Assembly (NCBI GenBank): GCA_019247135.1 | Contig: JAFAPL010000242.1 | Span: 1-8,948, forward strand | Origin: Chloroflexota bacterium | GTDB taxonomy: Bacteria > Chloroflexota > UBA6077 > CF-72 | Direction of reading: 5' to 3' | DNA: 8,948 nt | In this document: one piece after another, positions 1 to 6,906 of the stretch | Numbering within the stretch: the stretch's first letter is position 1 | Layout: each line of letters opens with the position of its first letter | Notes under the pieces: model-generated | Databases searched by the model: none | The model's input: the letters and a program-made list of their open reading frames with translations, nothing else | Told to the model about the DNA's origin: nothing | Translations under genes and position numbers: made by a program

Positions 1-231
1 TCGAAGTGGCGTGCGCTTGAGCGGCCGTCTGGTCGGTCGATGGTACGACCGACGTGTTCTACTACTGGCTGGCTGAGTCGCAACGGGCACGCTGTTGCTC
101 GGCGTCCGATCGAAGTCTGGCGACAGCTGCGCGGCCACTCGATGACCGAGAGTGGAGCGGTCGAGATACCGGTTGCCGCGTTCGCAACTGGTCTCGGCGA
201 CGAGCAGGCAGGCATGACAGGCGCGCGCAGC

Positions 232-492
232 GTGACCGATGCCATGGAATCGATGAGCGCGGTGGTCGAAGAGAACACCGCCGCAACGGAGGAGATCGCG
301 GCGCAGGCCGGTCAGGTCACTGGCGCAATCGAGAGCATCGCGGCGGTAAGCGAGGAGCAGAGCGCGGCCACCGAAGAGGTTTCGGCCTCAGCGGAGGAGA
401 TGAGTGCACAGGTGGAGCAAGTGAGTGCCCAGGCGCAGGAGTTGGCAGCGACCGCCGACCAACTCAAGACGCTGGTGGCTCGCTTCAAGCTG
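232..492 (+). pseudogene. C-terminal remnant of a methyl-accepting chemotaxis protein
   Basis: This frame encodes the membrane-proximal, descending helix of an MCP cytoplasmic hairpin. It is rich in Ala, Glu and Ser and carries the blocks AVVEENTAATEE, AAVSEEQSAATEEVSASAEE and a closing LKTLVARFKL, which is the usual end of such receptors. In intact MCPs this part follows the hairpin tip that contacts CheA and CheW. The tip (QTNLLALNAAIEAAR-type) is absent from bases 1-231, and the residues read there in the same frame do not look like an MCP, so homology seems to begin abruptly near 232. Past 492 the frame stays open to 918, across the next gene and without MCP character, so the natural stop is missing in this frame. 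A stop in another frame at 573-575 overlaps the next start as ATGA, which suggests an indel between about 492 and 573. I read it as a broken gene. The family is clear; the exact left edge is not. Confidence 0.75.
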
Positions 493-571
493 GCGCATGG
501 GCCGCTCGCCGCGCCTGCCAATGTCTGCCACTGCGGCAGGCCGCCTCAGCGGAGGCAAACACGTGGCGAGC

Positions 572-1222
572 ATGAGGCGGCGGAGATGGCCCGGTCTGCG
601 TCGACCCGGTCAGTGGTCTATCAAGGTGAAGCTACTCACGCTTACCCTGGCACTGGCACTCGGGCCGCTGATCACGCTCGGCACGCTCGACGGCACCTGG
701 GCGCGCGACGCACCGGCCAACGACACGGAGCGGGCGATGCTCTCCGGCGCCCAGACAACCGCCAACTCAATCGACCGCATCAATGCCGATCACATTCAAC
801 GGGCCACGCTGCTTGCGGCTACCGACCGGGCGCATGCCGCCGTCATCGACCCCAACGCCGATCGCGGGCGGATCCTCGAGTTGCTCCAGGCTTTCCTGGC
901 CAGCAATCCGAGTTTTGACGGCGTCAGCATTCTGGATACCAGTGGCCGGACGGTGGTCTCGACCGACGAGCGGATGTACGGCAAGACGTACGACTTCCGG
1001 CCCTACTTCGAGCAGGCGATCGCGGGCGTACCAAACGTCTCGCCGCTGTCGGTAAGCATCGATACGCTCGGCCCGCAGATTGTTTACGCGGCACCCATTG
1101 AACAGGATGGCCAGATCGTGGGCGTGACCGCGATCCGCAGCAACGCCAGCGAAGTCTTCGACCTGATCGACCGTGACGCCGGCGCGCTCGGCACGCTGCC
1201 TGACACCTCGCAGCCGGGGTAA
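572..1222 (+). CDS. Membrane-anchored Cache-domain sensor, truncated (216 aa)
   Basis: The product has a basic N-terminus (MRRRRW..), a membrane helix at about residues 20-38, a helical stretch, and then a Cache-type extracellular ligand-binding fold. Typical Cache features are FDGVSILDTSGRTVVSTD (about 115-132), the GKTYDFRPYFEQAIAG segment (137-152) and IVYAAPIEQDGQIVGVTAI (170-188). Such domains sit outside the cell in chemoreceptors and sensor kinases and bind small molecules. Here the protein stops about 28 residues after the last Cache strand. The second Cache lobe, the second membrane helix, HAMP and any signalling domain are all missing, so it cannot signal in the usual way alone. The ATG at 572 is chosen because it leaves a short basic tail before the helix and forms an ATGA overlap with a stop in the frame upstream. 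No strong ribosome binding site is seen, which fits translational coupling. It is probably the front of a second MCP gene. It could be a decayed fragment or a short stand-alone sensor. Confidence 0.7.
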   Translation: MRRRRWPGLRRPGQWSIKVKLLTLTLALALGPLITLGTLDGTWARDAPANDTERAMLSGAQTTANSIDRINADHIQRATLLAATDRAHAAVIDPNADRGRILELLQAFLASNPSFDGVSILDTSGRTVVSTDERMYGKTYDFRPYFEQAIAGVPNVSPLSVSIDTLGPQIVYAAPIEQDGQIVGVTAIRSNASEVFDLIDRDAGALGTLPDTSQPG

Positions 1223-1247
1223 GCACCATGAGCAGACGGAGCTCATG

Positions 1248-1601
1248 ATGGCCGACCAACCGGTGGGTCAAACTGCGCGTGCAGTCAGGGTGAGACGCCC
1301 TCCGCGCCTGAGCGACCAGGTTGCGACGCAACTGCTCCTTGCGATCCTTAGCGGCAGGTTCGCCCCCAGTCAGCCGCTACCACCTGAAACGGAGCTAGCG
1401 CGGCAGTGTGGCGTGGGCAGGAACAGCATCCGCGAAGCGTTGCGCGGTCTCGAGGCGCTGGGAGTGCTGACGCGTCGAGGCGGCGACGCGAGATTCACCG
1501 TCAGCGCCTCGGCCGCGTCGATGCCATCGATAAACGAGCTTGCGGAATACACGGCTATTTCGCGGCCGACGAAAGGGCGCGTAATGCGCAAAGCTCAATA
1601 A
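1248..1601 (+). CDS. GntR-family regulator, DNA-binding domain only (117 aa)
   Basis: Residues 21-86 form a clear GntR winged helix: LSDQVATQLLLAILSGRF, then LPPETELARQCGVGRNSIRE in the recognition-helix region, EALRGLEALGVL, and a wing ending RFTV. The form of the helix resembles the FadR/FCD subgroup, which often controls neighbouring sugar-acid or sugar transport genes. Those regulators continue with about 130-150 residues of ligand-binding FCD domain. Here only 31 residues follow, with no recognisable fold, so the effector domain is missing. There is no room for it in another frame, because the permease gene begins 57 bases after the stop. The start at 1248 sits 6 bases after GGAG (1238-1241); an ATG at 1245 is also possible but too close. 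It may be a truncated gene or a minimal repressor of the YtrA-like short type, though the sequence fits that group less well. The likely target is the downstream permease; this is inferred from position only. Confidence 0.82.
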   Translation: MADQPVGQTARAVRVRRPPRLSDQVATQLLLAILSGRFAPSQPLPPETELARQCGVGRNSIREALRGLEALGVLTRRGGDARFTVSASAASMPSINELAEYTAISRPTKGRVMRKAQ

Positions 1602-1640
1602 GCAGTCCTGAGCAATCGCCGCGACGGGCACCTATCATTG

Positions 1641-1655
1641 GCCGGGAGGCCCGGC
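1641..1655 (+). promoter_or_regulatory. Inverted repeat enclosing the ribosome binding site of the fused permease
   Basis: GCCGGG (1641-1646) and CCCGGC (1650-1655) are perfect inverted repeats separated by only AGG. The Shine-Dalgarno-like GGGAGG (1644-1649), 9 bases before the ATG at 1659, lies half in the stem and half in the loop. In mRNA the hairpin would partly hide the ribosome binding site. The pairing is read directly; a regulatory role is an inference, and GC-rich DNA can give such a pairing by chance. Confidence 0.4.
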
Positions 1656-1658
1656 GAC

Positions 1659-3506
1659 ATGTCGATCAACGGCGTTGGCTTACTGCCATCCGGGGCGGCG
1701 CTGCACGCGCCCTGGCTCGAGAAGCGTAACCATGAGCGTCTACTCGGCTGGATCCTGCTCGCCCCGGCTTGCGTCCTGATCGCCGGTTTGATCCTGTATC
1801 CGTTGCTGTACGACATAGCGTTCTCACTGAGCGATGCCTCGCTCACGAGCCCCGGCAACTTCGTTGGACTGAGCAACTTCGGCGCACTCCTGGCCAGCAG
1901 TGATTTCTGGACCGCGGCGCGGAACTCACTCGTGTATACGGTGATCACATCCGCCGCCCGACTGACGCTCGGTGTTGCCTTTGCACTGGTTCTCTGGCAA
2001 TTGCGGCGCGGACGCGGGCTGGTGTTCCTCGCCCTCTTCGTCCCGTGGGTGTTTCCAGCCGCGCTGACGGCCGTTGCGTTTTACTGGTTACTTTCGCCTC
2101 CGTTCCACACCTTCTATACGATGAGTCTGCTGGCGGTGCGCTTCGCGCTCTCCAACGTGTTCGGCGAAGACGTCTGGGGCGTGGTAACCGTAGCCCTTCA
2201 CGACATCTGGCGGAGCGCGGCGTTCATCGCGATTTTTCTGCTTGCTGGCTTGAACGGTCTGCCATCCGAGCAGCTCGATTTCGCCAGGCTCGAGTGCAAG
2301 AGTTTCTGGCGCCGTTTCTGGCATGTGGTCGTGCCCGGCGCGCGCCGCTTCATCATGCTGGCTTTCCTGCTCAGCCTCGTGTTGAGCTTCCTCGATTACA
2401 CGAGCATGTACGTGCAGACCGGTGGACGTATTACGTGGCCGTTGATCGGCACGTTCGCGTACCAGGAGAGTTTTTTCAATGGGCGGGCGGCCATTGGATC
2501 GGCGGCAGCGTTGATCCAACTGCCCGTCTGGCTCGCGGTACTGGCATTCGGCTTTCGGATGTTCGAACGTGAGCCCCGAGCGCCGAGGGTGCCCGAACCA
2601 TCGGATTGGCACGGCCCCGCCGACTGGGGGCGTGGTGTGCTGGGCCGCACTCGCCCGGCCGCACCCGCCGCGGCAACGAGGCGCCACCCGAAACCGGTGC
2701 GGGCTATCGGTTTCGCGCTCGTCAGCATCGTCATCGTCGTGTTTGCGTTGTTCCCGATCTGGTGGATCTTCCTCCAGGCCATCAAGCCGATGTCCGAGGA
2801 TCCGATCGGTAATCCGTTCTGGACGTGGGCTCCTACGCTGGACGGATTCGATGAGGTGCTGCATGGTCGGTTGGTCGGCCAGTGGCTGCTGAACACGGGC
2901 ATCCTGCTTCTGATCGGCATCGCCCTGACACTGGTCACGAGCATTCTGGCTGGCTACGCACTGGCTCGGTTGCGCGTTCCGGGTGCGCGTTGGATCGCGC
3001 GTTTGTTGCTGGCGAGTTATTTTCTGCCACAGCCGCTGGTTCTGATTCCCATTTATCAGATGTTCATGTGGCTGCATCTGGACGGTACGCTGACGTCCGT
3101 CATTCTGCTCGACCAGACGCTCACGATTCCGTTCGCGACGTGGCTCCTGTTCACGTACTTCACCGGACTCCCTACGGAGATCGAGGAGCACGCAAGTCTG
3201 GATGGCTCGCGCTGGACGGTGTTCAGGCACATCGTGATACCGATGAGCGTGCCGGTGCTGATCGCGGCCGGGATTTTCACGGCCGGGGTAATGAGTGGCG
3301 ATTTTGTGTACGCAGGCCTGTTGCTGGTGCACGACCAGGTCAAGACGATTGCCGTCGGGCTCGGGTTGATCGGGCTCAGCCTGGACGAGTTCAACTCGAT
3401 CACCGGAGGCATCGGCGCCGCGGCGACGCCGCTGGTGCTGGCGTGCGCCGCGTTCGCGCCGGCCTACGTGCGGGGCCTGACGGCCGCGATGGTGGAGGGG
3501 GCGTAG
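1659..3506 (+). CDS. Fused two-domain ABC sugar-type permease (MalF-like + MalG-like, 615 aa)
   Basis: Two complete permease halves lie in one frame. Residues 1-302 are MalF/UgpA-like: a first helix at about 28-53, a FVGLSNFGALL segment, several further helices and an EAA-type loop at about 207-226. Residues 303-345 form a Pro/Ala/Arg-rich linker. Residues 346-615 are MalG/UgpE-like: a helix at about 348-372, an AGYALARLRVPG segment, an EAA loop EHASLDGSRW (510-519) and the typical ending YVRGLTAAMVEGA. These proteins form the membrane channel of CUT1-type sugar importers, and the EAA loops dock the ATPase. Normally the halves are separate proteins of about 290-320 residues. Both ends of each half are expected in the cytoplasm, so an end-to-end fusion is topologically possible. 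Both EAA loops are odd: in the first, DFARLEC replaces the EAAxxDG pattern, and the second is one residue shorter than usual between the Gly and Pro. The ATG at 1659 with GGGAGG upstream is preferred over a TTG at 1638. No binding protein or ATPase adjoins it. Confidence 0.9.
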   Translation: MSINGVGLLPSGAALHAPWLEKRNHERLLGWILLAPACVLIAGLILYPLLYDIAFSLSDASLTSPGNFVGLSNFGALLASSDFWTAARNSLVYTVITSAARLTLGVAFALVLWQLRRGRGLVFLALFVPWVFPAALTAVAFYWLLSPPFHTFYTMSLLAVRFALSNVFGEDVWGVVTVALHDIWRSAAFIAIFLLAGLNGLPSEQLDFARLECKSFWRRFWHVVVPGARRFIMLAFLLSLVLSFLDYTSMYVQTGGRITWPLIGTFAYQESFFNGRAAIGSAAALIQLPVWLAVLAFGFRMFEREPRAPRVPEPSDWHGPADWGRGVLGRTRPAAPAAATRRHPKPVRAIGFALVSIVIVVFALFPIWWIFLQAIKPMSEDPIGNPFWTWAPTLDGFDEVLHGRLVGQWLLNTGILLLIGIALTLVTSILAGYALARLRVPGARWIARLLLASYFLPQPLVLIPIYQMFMWLHLDGTLTSVILLDQTLTIPFATWLLFTYFTGLPTEIEEHASLDGSRWTVFRHIVIPMSVPVLIAAGIFTAGVMSGDFVYAGLLLVHDQVKTIAVGLGLIGLSLDEFNSITGGIGAAATPLVLACAAFAPAYVRGLTAAMVEGA

Positions 3507-3509
3507 GCG

Positions 3510-5033
3510 TCACTTGTATTTGTCGTAAATCGGCTGCAACCGACTCGTCGCCTGCTTGATAGTGTCATCCAGCGACGTATTGCCGCGGACGTAAATCCCA
3601 ATCACATCCGACAGGTGAAAGTTCGCCTGCACCTCCTGCGCTGCCGCGTTCGGCGGCCCAGGATACCCGAACGTATGGAACACCTGGTCGCCGCGATAAT
3701 CCTGAAGTAGCTGGTACTTCGGATCGTCGCCGATGACCGGCATCGGCTTCTGGAACAGGTTTTCGTACATCGGCATGTTGTAGCCGGTGGACGCCGTCAT
3801 GGCGTCCTTCCAGATAGCCAGGTAGTCATGCAAGAACGCCTTGGCCGCATCCTGGTTCTTCGCAAAGTTCCAGATCGAGTAGACGTTCACGTCGGGCATG
3901 TTCTGCGGGCCAGACGGTCCGCCCAGCGGTTGCCCGATGCTGATGCTGTCGTACAGCTTCTGCGCATCGGGATCGGGTTTATCCGGCGGCGGCTGGATAC
4001 TGCGCAACGAGCTGATCGCGTCGTGGATGAAGCTGCCTTGCCCGGAGCCGAGGTAGCGATTGTCGGAGACATTGTCCCAGGCAAAGACCTCCGGCTCGTT
4101 TGCCTCTTGATAGAACGCTTTGGCGAAATCGAGAAAGCTGCGGAACTCCTTGGTGTCGACGTTGAGTGTCTTACCGTCCTGCTGCACTTCACTTGCGCCG
4201 AACGTCCACATGACAGCGCGCCAGTTGTGTTCGGAGTCATTGCAGTGCGAAATCGCGAGGCCCGCTGGGTTGTTGCTCTGTGTCTTCAACTTGCCGCACG
4301 CCTGGCGCACGTCGTCCCACGTTTGCAGCTTCGGGCTGCCGATGGACTGCATCAAATCGTCGCGGATCAGCGGCGCCACAATAATGTAGAAGTTGGGCAG
4401 GCCGCGCCAGACGCCGTTCACGAAGCCCATGCCCTTGGCCAGCGTATTTGGCTGGCCGTATTGCTCGATCGCGAAATTCACCAGATCGCCAACGTCCACG
4501 AACTGGTTCTCATAGCGGTAGGTCTGGACCAGACCGTTGAACTCGATGATGTCATGGCCCGATTTCGCGGCGGACTCGGCCGCGAAGCGGGCCGGCAAGT
4601 CGAGGTTGTTGATGTGGTCGACCGTGACGTTGACGTGGTTCTTGCTGCCCCAGTCGGCGGCCATCTTGTCGAACCACGTGTCATACGCCGGCACGAAATG
4701 ACTCCACTGGAGGATAGTGAGATCGCCGCCGAGGTTCTGGCTCGTCACCGCTGCCGTGGTCGGCGCGGGCGCCGCGGCAGTGGTTGGCTTGGCAGCGGCG
4801 GTGGGTGCGGCGGCGGCGGCTGCCGGAGCGGTCGCAGCCGTGGTGGCCGCGGCCGCGGGCGGCGTCGCCGGCTGCGGAGCCGCGGCAGGAGCGCTTGTCG
4901 CGGGCGGCGGTGCAGCCGGTGTACTACAGGCCGCGCTCAGCCCCAGCCCGAACACGCCCGCGCCCAGTAGGCGCAACGCCCAGCGTCGCGTGACGGCTGT
5001 CGACTTCACCAGGTTGTCCACGTGCTGCACCAC
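3510..5033 (-). CDS. ABC transporter solute-binding lipoprotein, family 1 (507 aa)
   Basis: This is the extracellular solute receptor of the - strand importer. The N-terminus has a twin-arginine-like stretch TRRWALRLLG (15-24), a hydrophobic core and a lipobox-like SAAC with Cys36 as the probable lipidated residue. An Ala/Pro/Thr-rich tether (about 38-95) follows. The mature domain starts at DLTILQWSHFVPAYDTWFDK and continues with features of family 1 sugar-type binding proteins: DIIEFNG, VNGVWRGLPNF, LQTWDDVRQAC, NVYSIWNFAKNQDAAKAFLHDYL and a C-terminal helix with KQATSRLQPIYDKYK. Length is normal once the tether is counted. The start is GTG at 5033, 7 bases after CTCCTTT (read as AAAGGAG on this strand, 5041-5047), a strong ribosome binding site. 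It is the last gene of a three-gene operon, 23 bases after the MalG-like permease; most such operons place the binding protein first. The substrate cannot be read from sequence. A carbohydrate is likely, though glycerol-phosphate or other compounds are possible. Confidence 0.93.
   Translation of the reverse strand: MVQHVDNLVKSTAVTRRWALRLLGAGVFGLGLSAACSTPAAPPPATSAPAAAPQPATPPAAAATTAATAPAAAAAAPTAAAKPTTAAAPAPTTAAVTSQNLGGDLTILQWSHFVPAYDTWFDKMAADWGSKNHVNVTVDHINNLDLPARFAAESAAKSGHDIIEFNGLVQTYRYENQFVDVGDLVNFAIEQYGQPNTLAKGMGFVNGVWRGLPNFYIIVAPLIRDDLMQSIGSPKLQTWDDVRQACGKLKTQSNNPAGLAISHCNDSEHNWRAVMWTFGASEVQQDGKTLNVDTKEFRSFLDFAKAFYQEANEPEVFAWDNVSDNRYLGSGQGSFIHDAISSLRSIQPPPDKPDPDAQKLYDSISIGQPLGGPSGPQNMPDVNVYSIWNFAKNQDAAKAFLHDYLAIWKDAMTASTGYNMPMYENLFQKPMPVIGDDPKYQLLQDYRGDQVFHTFGYPGPPNAAAQEVQANFHLSDVIGIYVRGNTSLDDTIKQATSRLQPIYDKYK
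4749..4922 (-). repeat. Low-complexity Ala/Pro/Thr linker coding region
   Basis: This stretch codes for residues about 38-95 of the binding lipoprotein, almost only Ala, Pro and Thr with a few Ser, Gln, Val and Lys. The DNA is a run of GCN, CCN and ACN codons with many imperfect GCGGCG/GCCGCG units. It probably forms a flexible tether between the lipid anchor and the folded domain. Such runs can change length by slippage. Confidence 0.65.
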
Positions 5034-5040
5034 TCTCCAA

Positions 5041-5047
5041 CTCCTTT
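5041..5047 (-). promoter_or_regulatory. Strong ribosome binding site for the binding-protein gene
   Basis: On the - strand this reads AAAGGAG, 7 bases before the GTG at 5033. It is the clearest ribosome binding site in the operon and decides the start. Because the two permease genes upstream have weaker sites, it may help make the binding protein in excess over the permeases, as these systems usually need. Confidence 0.7.
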
Positions 5048-5056
5048 CCCGAACCG

Positions 5057-5941
5057 CTACTTCAGCGCGCCGCCGGTTATGCCCTCGACGAAGTAGTCGA
5101 GGAAAAAGTTGTACAGAATCGCGACTGGAATTCCGGCAACCAGGGCACCGGCCATGAGCGAACCCCAGAAGTACACGTCGCCGCGGATGAGATCAGTCAC
5201 GACACCGAGGGTGACCGGTTTTTCGGGTGAGCTCGACACAAATGTCGCCGCGTAGACGTACTCTTGCATGGCCAGCGTGAAGGCAAAGATGGCAACCGTC
5301 AGGATGCCAGCCATGCTGAGCGGCAGCACCACGCGGAAAACGGCCTGCAGTCGATTACAGCCATCCACCAGCGCGGCTTCCTCGATCTCGAGCGGGATCG
5401 TCCGAAAGAACCCTGCCAGCAGCCAGAGGCAGAATGGAATCGTGAAGGTCGGATAGACGACCACGAGGCCCCACTTGGAGTTGAACAGGCCATGGCTGGC
5501 GACGATTTGCGCCAGCGGCAGGAACAGGATCGTCGGGGGGACGACGTAGCTGAGAAAGATGCCGATCCCGATGTGGTCGGCGGCAAAGAAGCGAAGCCGT
5601 GCCAGCGCGTACGCGGCCGGCAGTGACACCAACAGCGTGATCAGAACGACCCCCGCGGAGATCGTGAACGTGTTGCCCAGCCATGTCGCGAATTTGGTGG
5701 ATGTGAACAGGTACGTGTAGTGATCGAGCGTGAGGGGCTGCTGGAACCAGAACGGGATGGTCTGCGGATTGACGAGATCGCGGTCGGCTTTGACCGAGGT
5801 CATCAACATCCAGAACACCGGGAACACGGCGATGACCATGAAAAACGCGAGCGCGACGTAGAACCCGACGTCGGCCAGCCGCTTCTTGCTGAGCCAGCTG
5901 CGTTGGGCCGGCCGGACCAGGACGGCGGCGTCGGCGGCCAT
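5057..5941 (-). CDS. ABC transporter permease, MalG/UgpE-like (294 aa)
   Basis: This is the second membrane subunit of the - strand sugar-type importer. Membrane segments are seen at about residues 25-48, 90-112, 124-146, 158-179, 208-230 and 262-284. The cytoplasmic EAA loop is intact: EEAALVDGCNRLQAVF with E188-A189-A190, D193-G194 and the conserved Pro207, which docks the ATPase. The segment AAYALARLRF before the third helix and the ending YFVEGITGGALK are typical of MalG-type proteins. The ATG at 5941 lies 3 bases after the stop of the MalF-like gene, so translation is probably coupled; no good separate ribosome binding site is seen in the correct place. Length is normal for the family. 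Confidence 0.93.
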   Translation of the reverse strand: MAADAAVLVRPAQRSWLSKKRLADVGFYVALAFFMVIAVFPVFWMLMTSVKADRDLVNPQTIPFWFQQPLTLDHYTYLFTSTKFATWLGNTFTISAGVVLITLLVSLPAAYALARLRFFAADHIGIGIFLSYVVPPTILFLPLAQIVASHGLFNSKWGLVVVYPTFTIPFCLWLLAGFFRTIPLEIEEAALVDGCNRLQAVFRVVLPLSMAGILTVAIFAFTLAMQEYVYAATFVSSSPEKPVTLGVVTDLIRGDVYFWGSLMAGALVAGIPVAILYNFFLDYFVEGITGGALK

Positions 5942-5944
5942 GGC

Positions 5945-6889
5945 TCAGATCTCACGCCTCCGCAGGGAGCGCAGCATGAGCACCACCATCGCCACGAGGA
6001 GGGGCAACATGAACAGGGCGATCGCGGACCCGCGGGCCAGATCGCCTCCCAGCACGCCGGTACGGAATGCCAGAGTGGGCAGGGTCTCGGTGGCGTTTAT
6101 CGGCCCGCCGTTGGTCAGCAGGTACACGACGCTTAGGTCCGTGAAGGTGAACACGACGTCAAACGTCAAGCCCACGAACAGGATGGGTGCGATCATCGGC
6201 ACGATCACGCTGTGCCACCGGCGCCACCAGTTGGCCCCGTCGACCTTGGCCGCGTCGATGATTTCAGTAGGCACCGAGGTGAGCCCGGCAAGCACGATGA
6301 TTGCGCTGAACGGAAAACCGCGCCAGACGTTCACCGTCAGGACGGCGATCATGGCGTAGTTTGGATCGCCCAGCCAGTTGGGATAGGGCGAATGGATGAT
6401 TCCGAGATGCGCGCCGACCCAGTTCACAACACTGAACTGTGGATCGAACATGCCGAACTTGAACGCCAACACGCTGAGCGCGATCGGCAAGGTCCATGGC
6501 AGCATCAGGAATCCACGAATCACCTTGCGGGCTCTGAATTGCCTGAGCAGCAAAAACGCCAGCGACACGCCCAGGATGCCCTTGAACACGCCGGACCCGA
6601 CCGTAAAGATGAACGAGTCTAGAAGCGCCTTCTGGAATTGACTGTCGCCGATGATGTTGGCGTAGTTCTGCAGGCCGACGAATTGGCCCACGCTTTCCTG
6701 GACGGACGCCGTGCTGAGACTGAAGTAGAGCGCCAGGAAGAACGGGTAGCCGAGCAGCGCCACCATGTACAGGACCGCTGGCGAGACAAGCACGTAGGGT
6801 GTGACCGCCTGGCGCCACAACCAGCGTCGACCCCCACCCGGCACGACGGCGCGTGCACCCGCGAGGGGTTGATTGACGCCTAACGCCAC
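5945..6889 (-). CDS. ABC transporter permease, MalF/UgpA-like (314 aa)
   Basis: This is the first gene of the - strand importer operon. A short basic N-terminal region is followed by membrane segments at about residues 31-56, 92-116, 124-145, 179-201, 232-256 and 286-306. FVGLQNYANII (70-80) is a typical MalF/UgpA segment. The EAA loop is intact: IDAAKVDGANWWRRWHSVIVP with D212-A213-A214, D217-G218 and Pro231. LTNGGP (258-263) is the family motif before the last helix. It pairs with the MalG-like protein to form the channel. The start is GTG at 6889, with GAGG at about 6896-6899 as ribosome binding site. Operon control probably acts in the leader just upstream, which holds nested inverted repeats. 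No ATPase gene is seen; many related importers share one ATPase encoded elsewhere. Confidence 0.93.
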   Translation of the reverse strand: MALGVNQPLAGARAVVPGGGRRWLWRQAVTPYVLVSPAVLYMVALLGYPFFLALYFSLSTASVQESVGQFVGLQNYANIIGDSQFQKALLDSFIFTVGSGVFKGILGVSLAFLLLRQFRARKVIRGFLMLPWTLPIALSVLAFKFGMFDPQFSVVNWVGAHLGIIHSPYPNWLGDPNYAMIAVLTVNVWRGFPFSAIIVLAGLTSVPTEIIDAAKVDGANWWRRWHSVIVPMIAPILFVGLTFDVVFTFTDLSVVYLLTNGGPINATETLPTLAFRTGVLGGDLARGSAIALFMLPLLVAMVVLMLRSLRRREI

Positions 6890-6906
6890 TGTGGCCCTCG
6901 CTGGCT

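Noticed and set aside
40..918. Single 292-residue protein from 40 to 918
   Set aside because: Only residues 65-151 look like an MCP. The rest reads through a region where another frame carries a clear Cache domain, so the full frame is not a real protein.
2088..3332. Long open frame (414 codons) on the - strand opposite the fused permease
   Set aside because: It lies wholly opposite a convincing permease, its translation is rich in Arg, Gln, His and Asp without any fold or hydrophobic core, and it has no ribosome binding site. Long antisense frames are common in GC-rich genes.
3828..4970. Open frame (380 codons) on the + strand opposite the binding-protein gene
   Set aside because: It mirrors the codon bias of the real gene. 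Its C-terminal Gly/Arg-rich run is just the reverse of the Ala/Pro/Thr linker.
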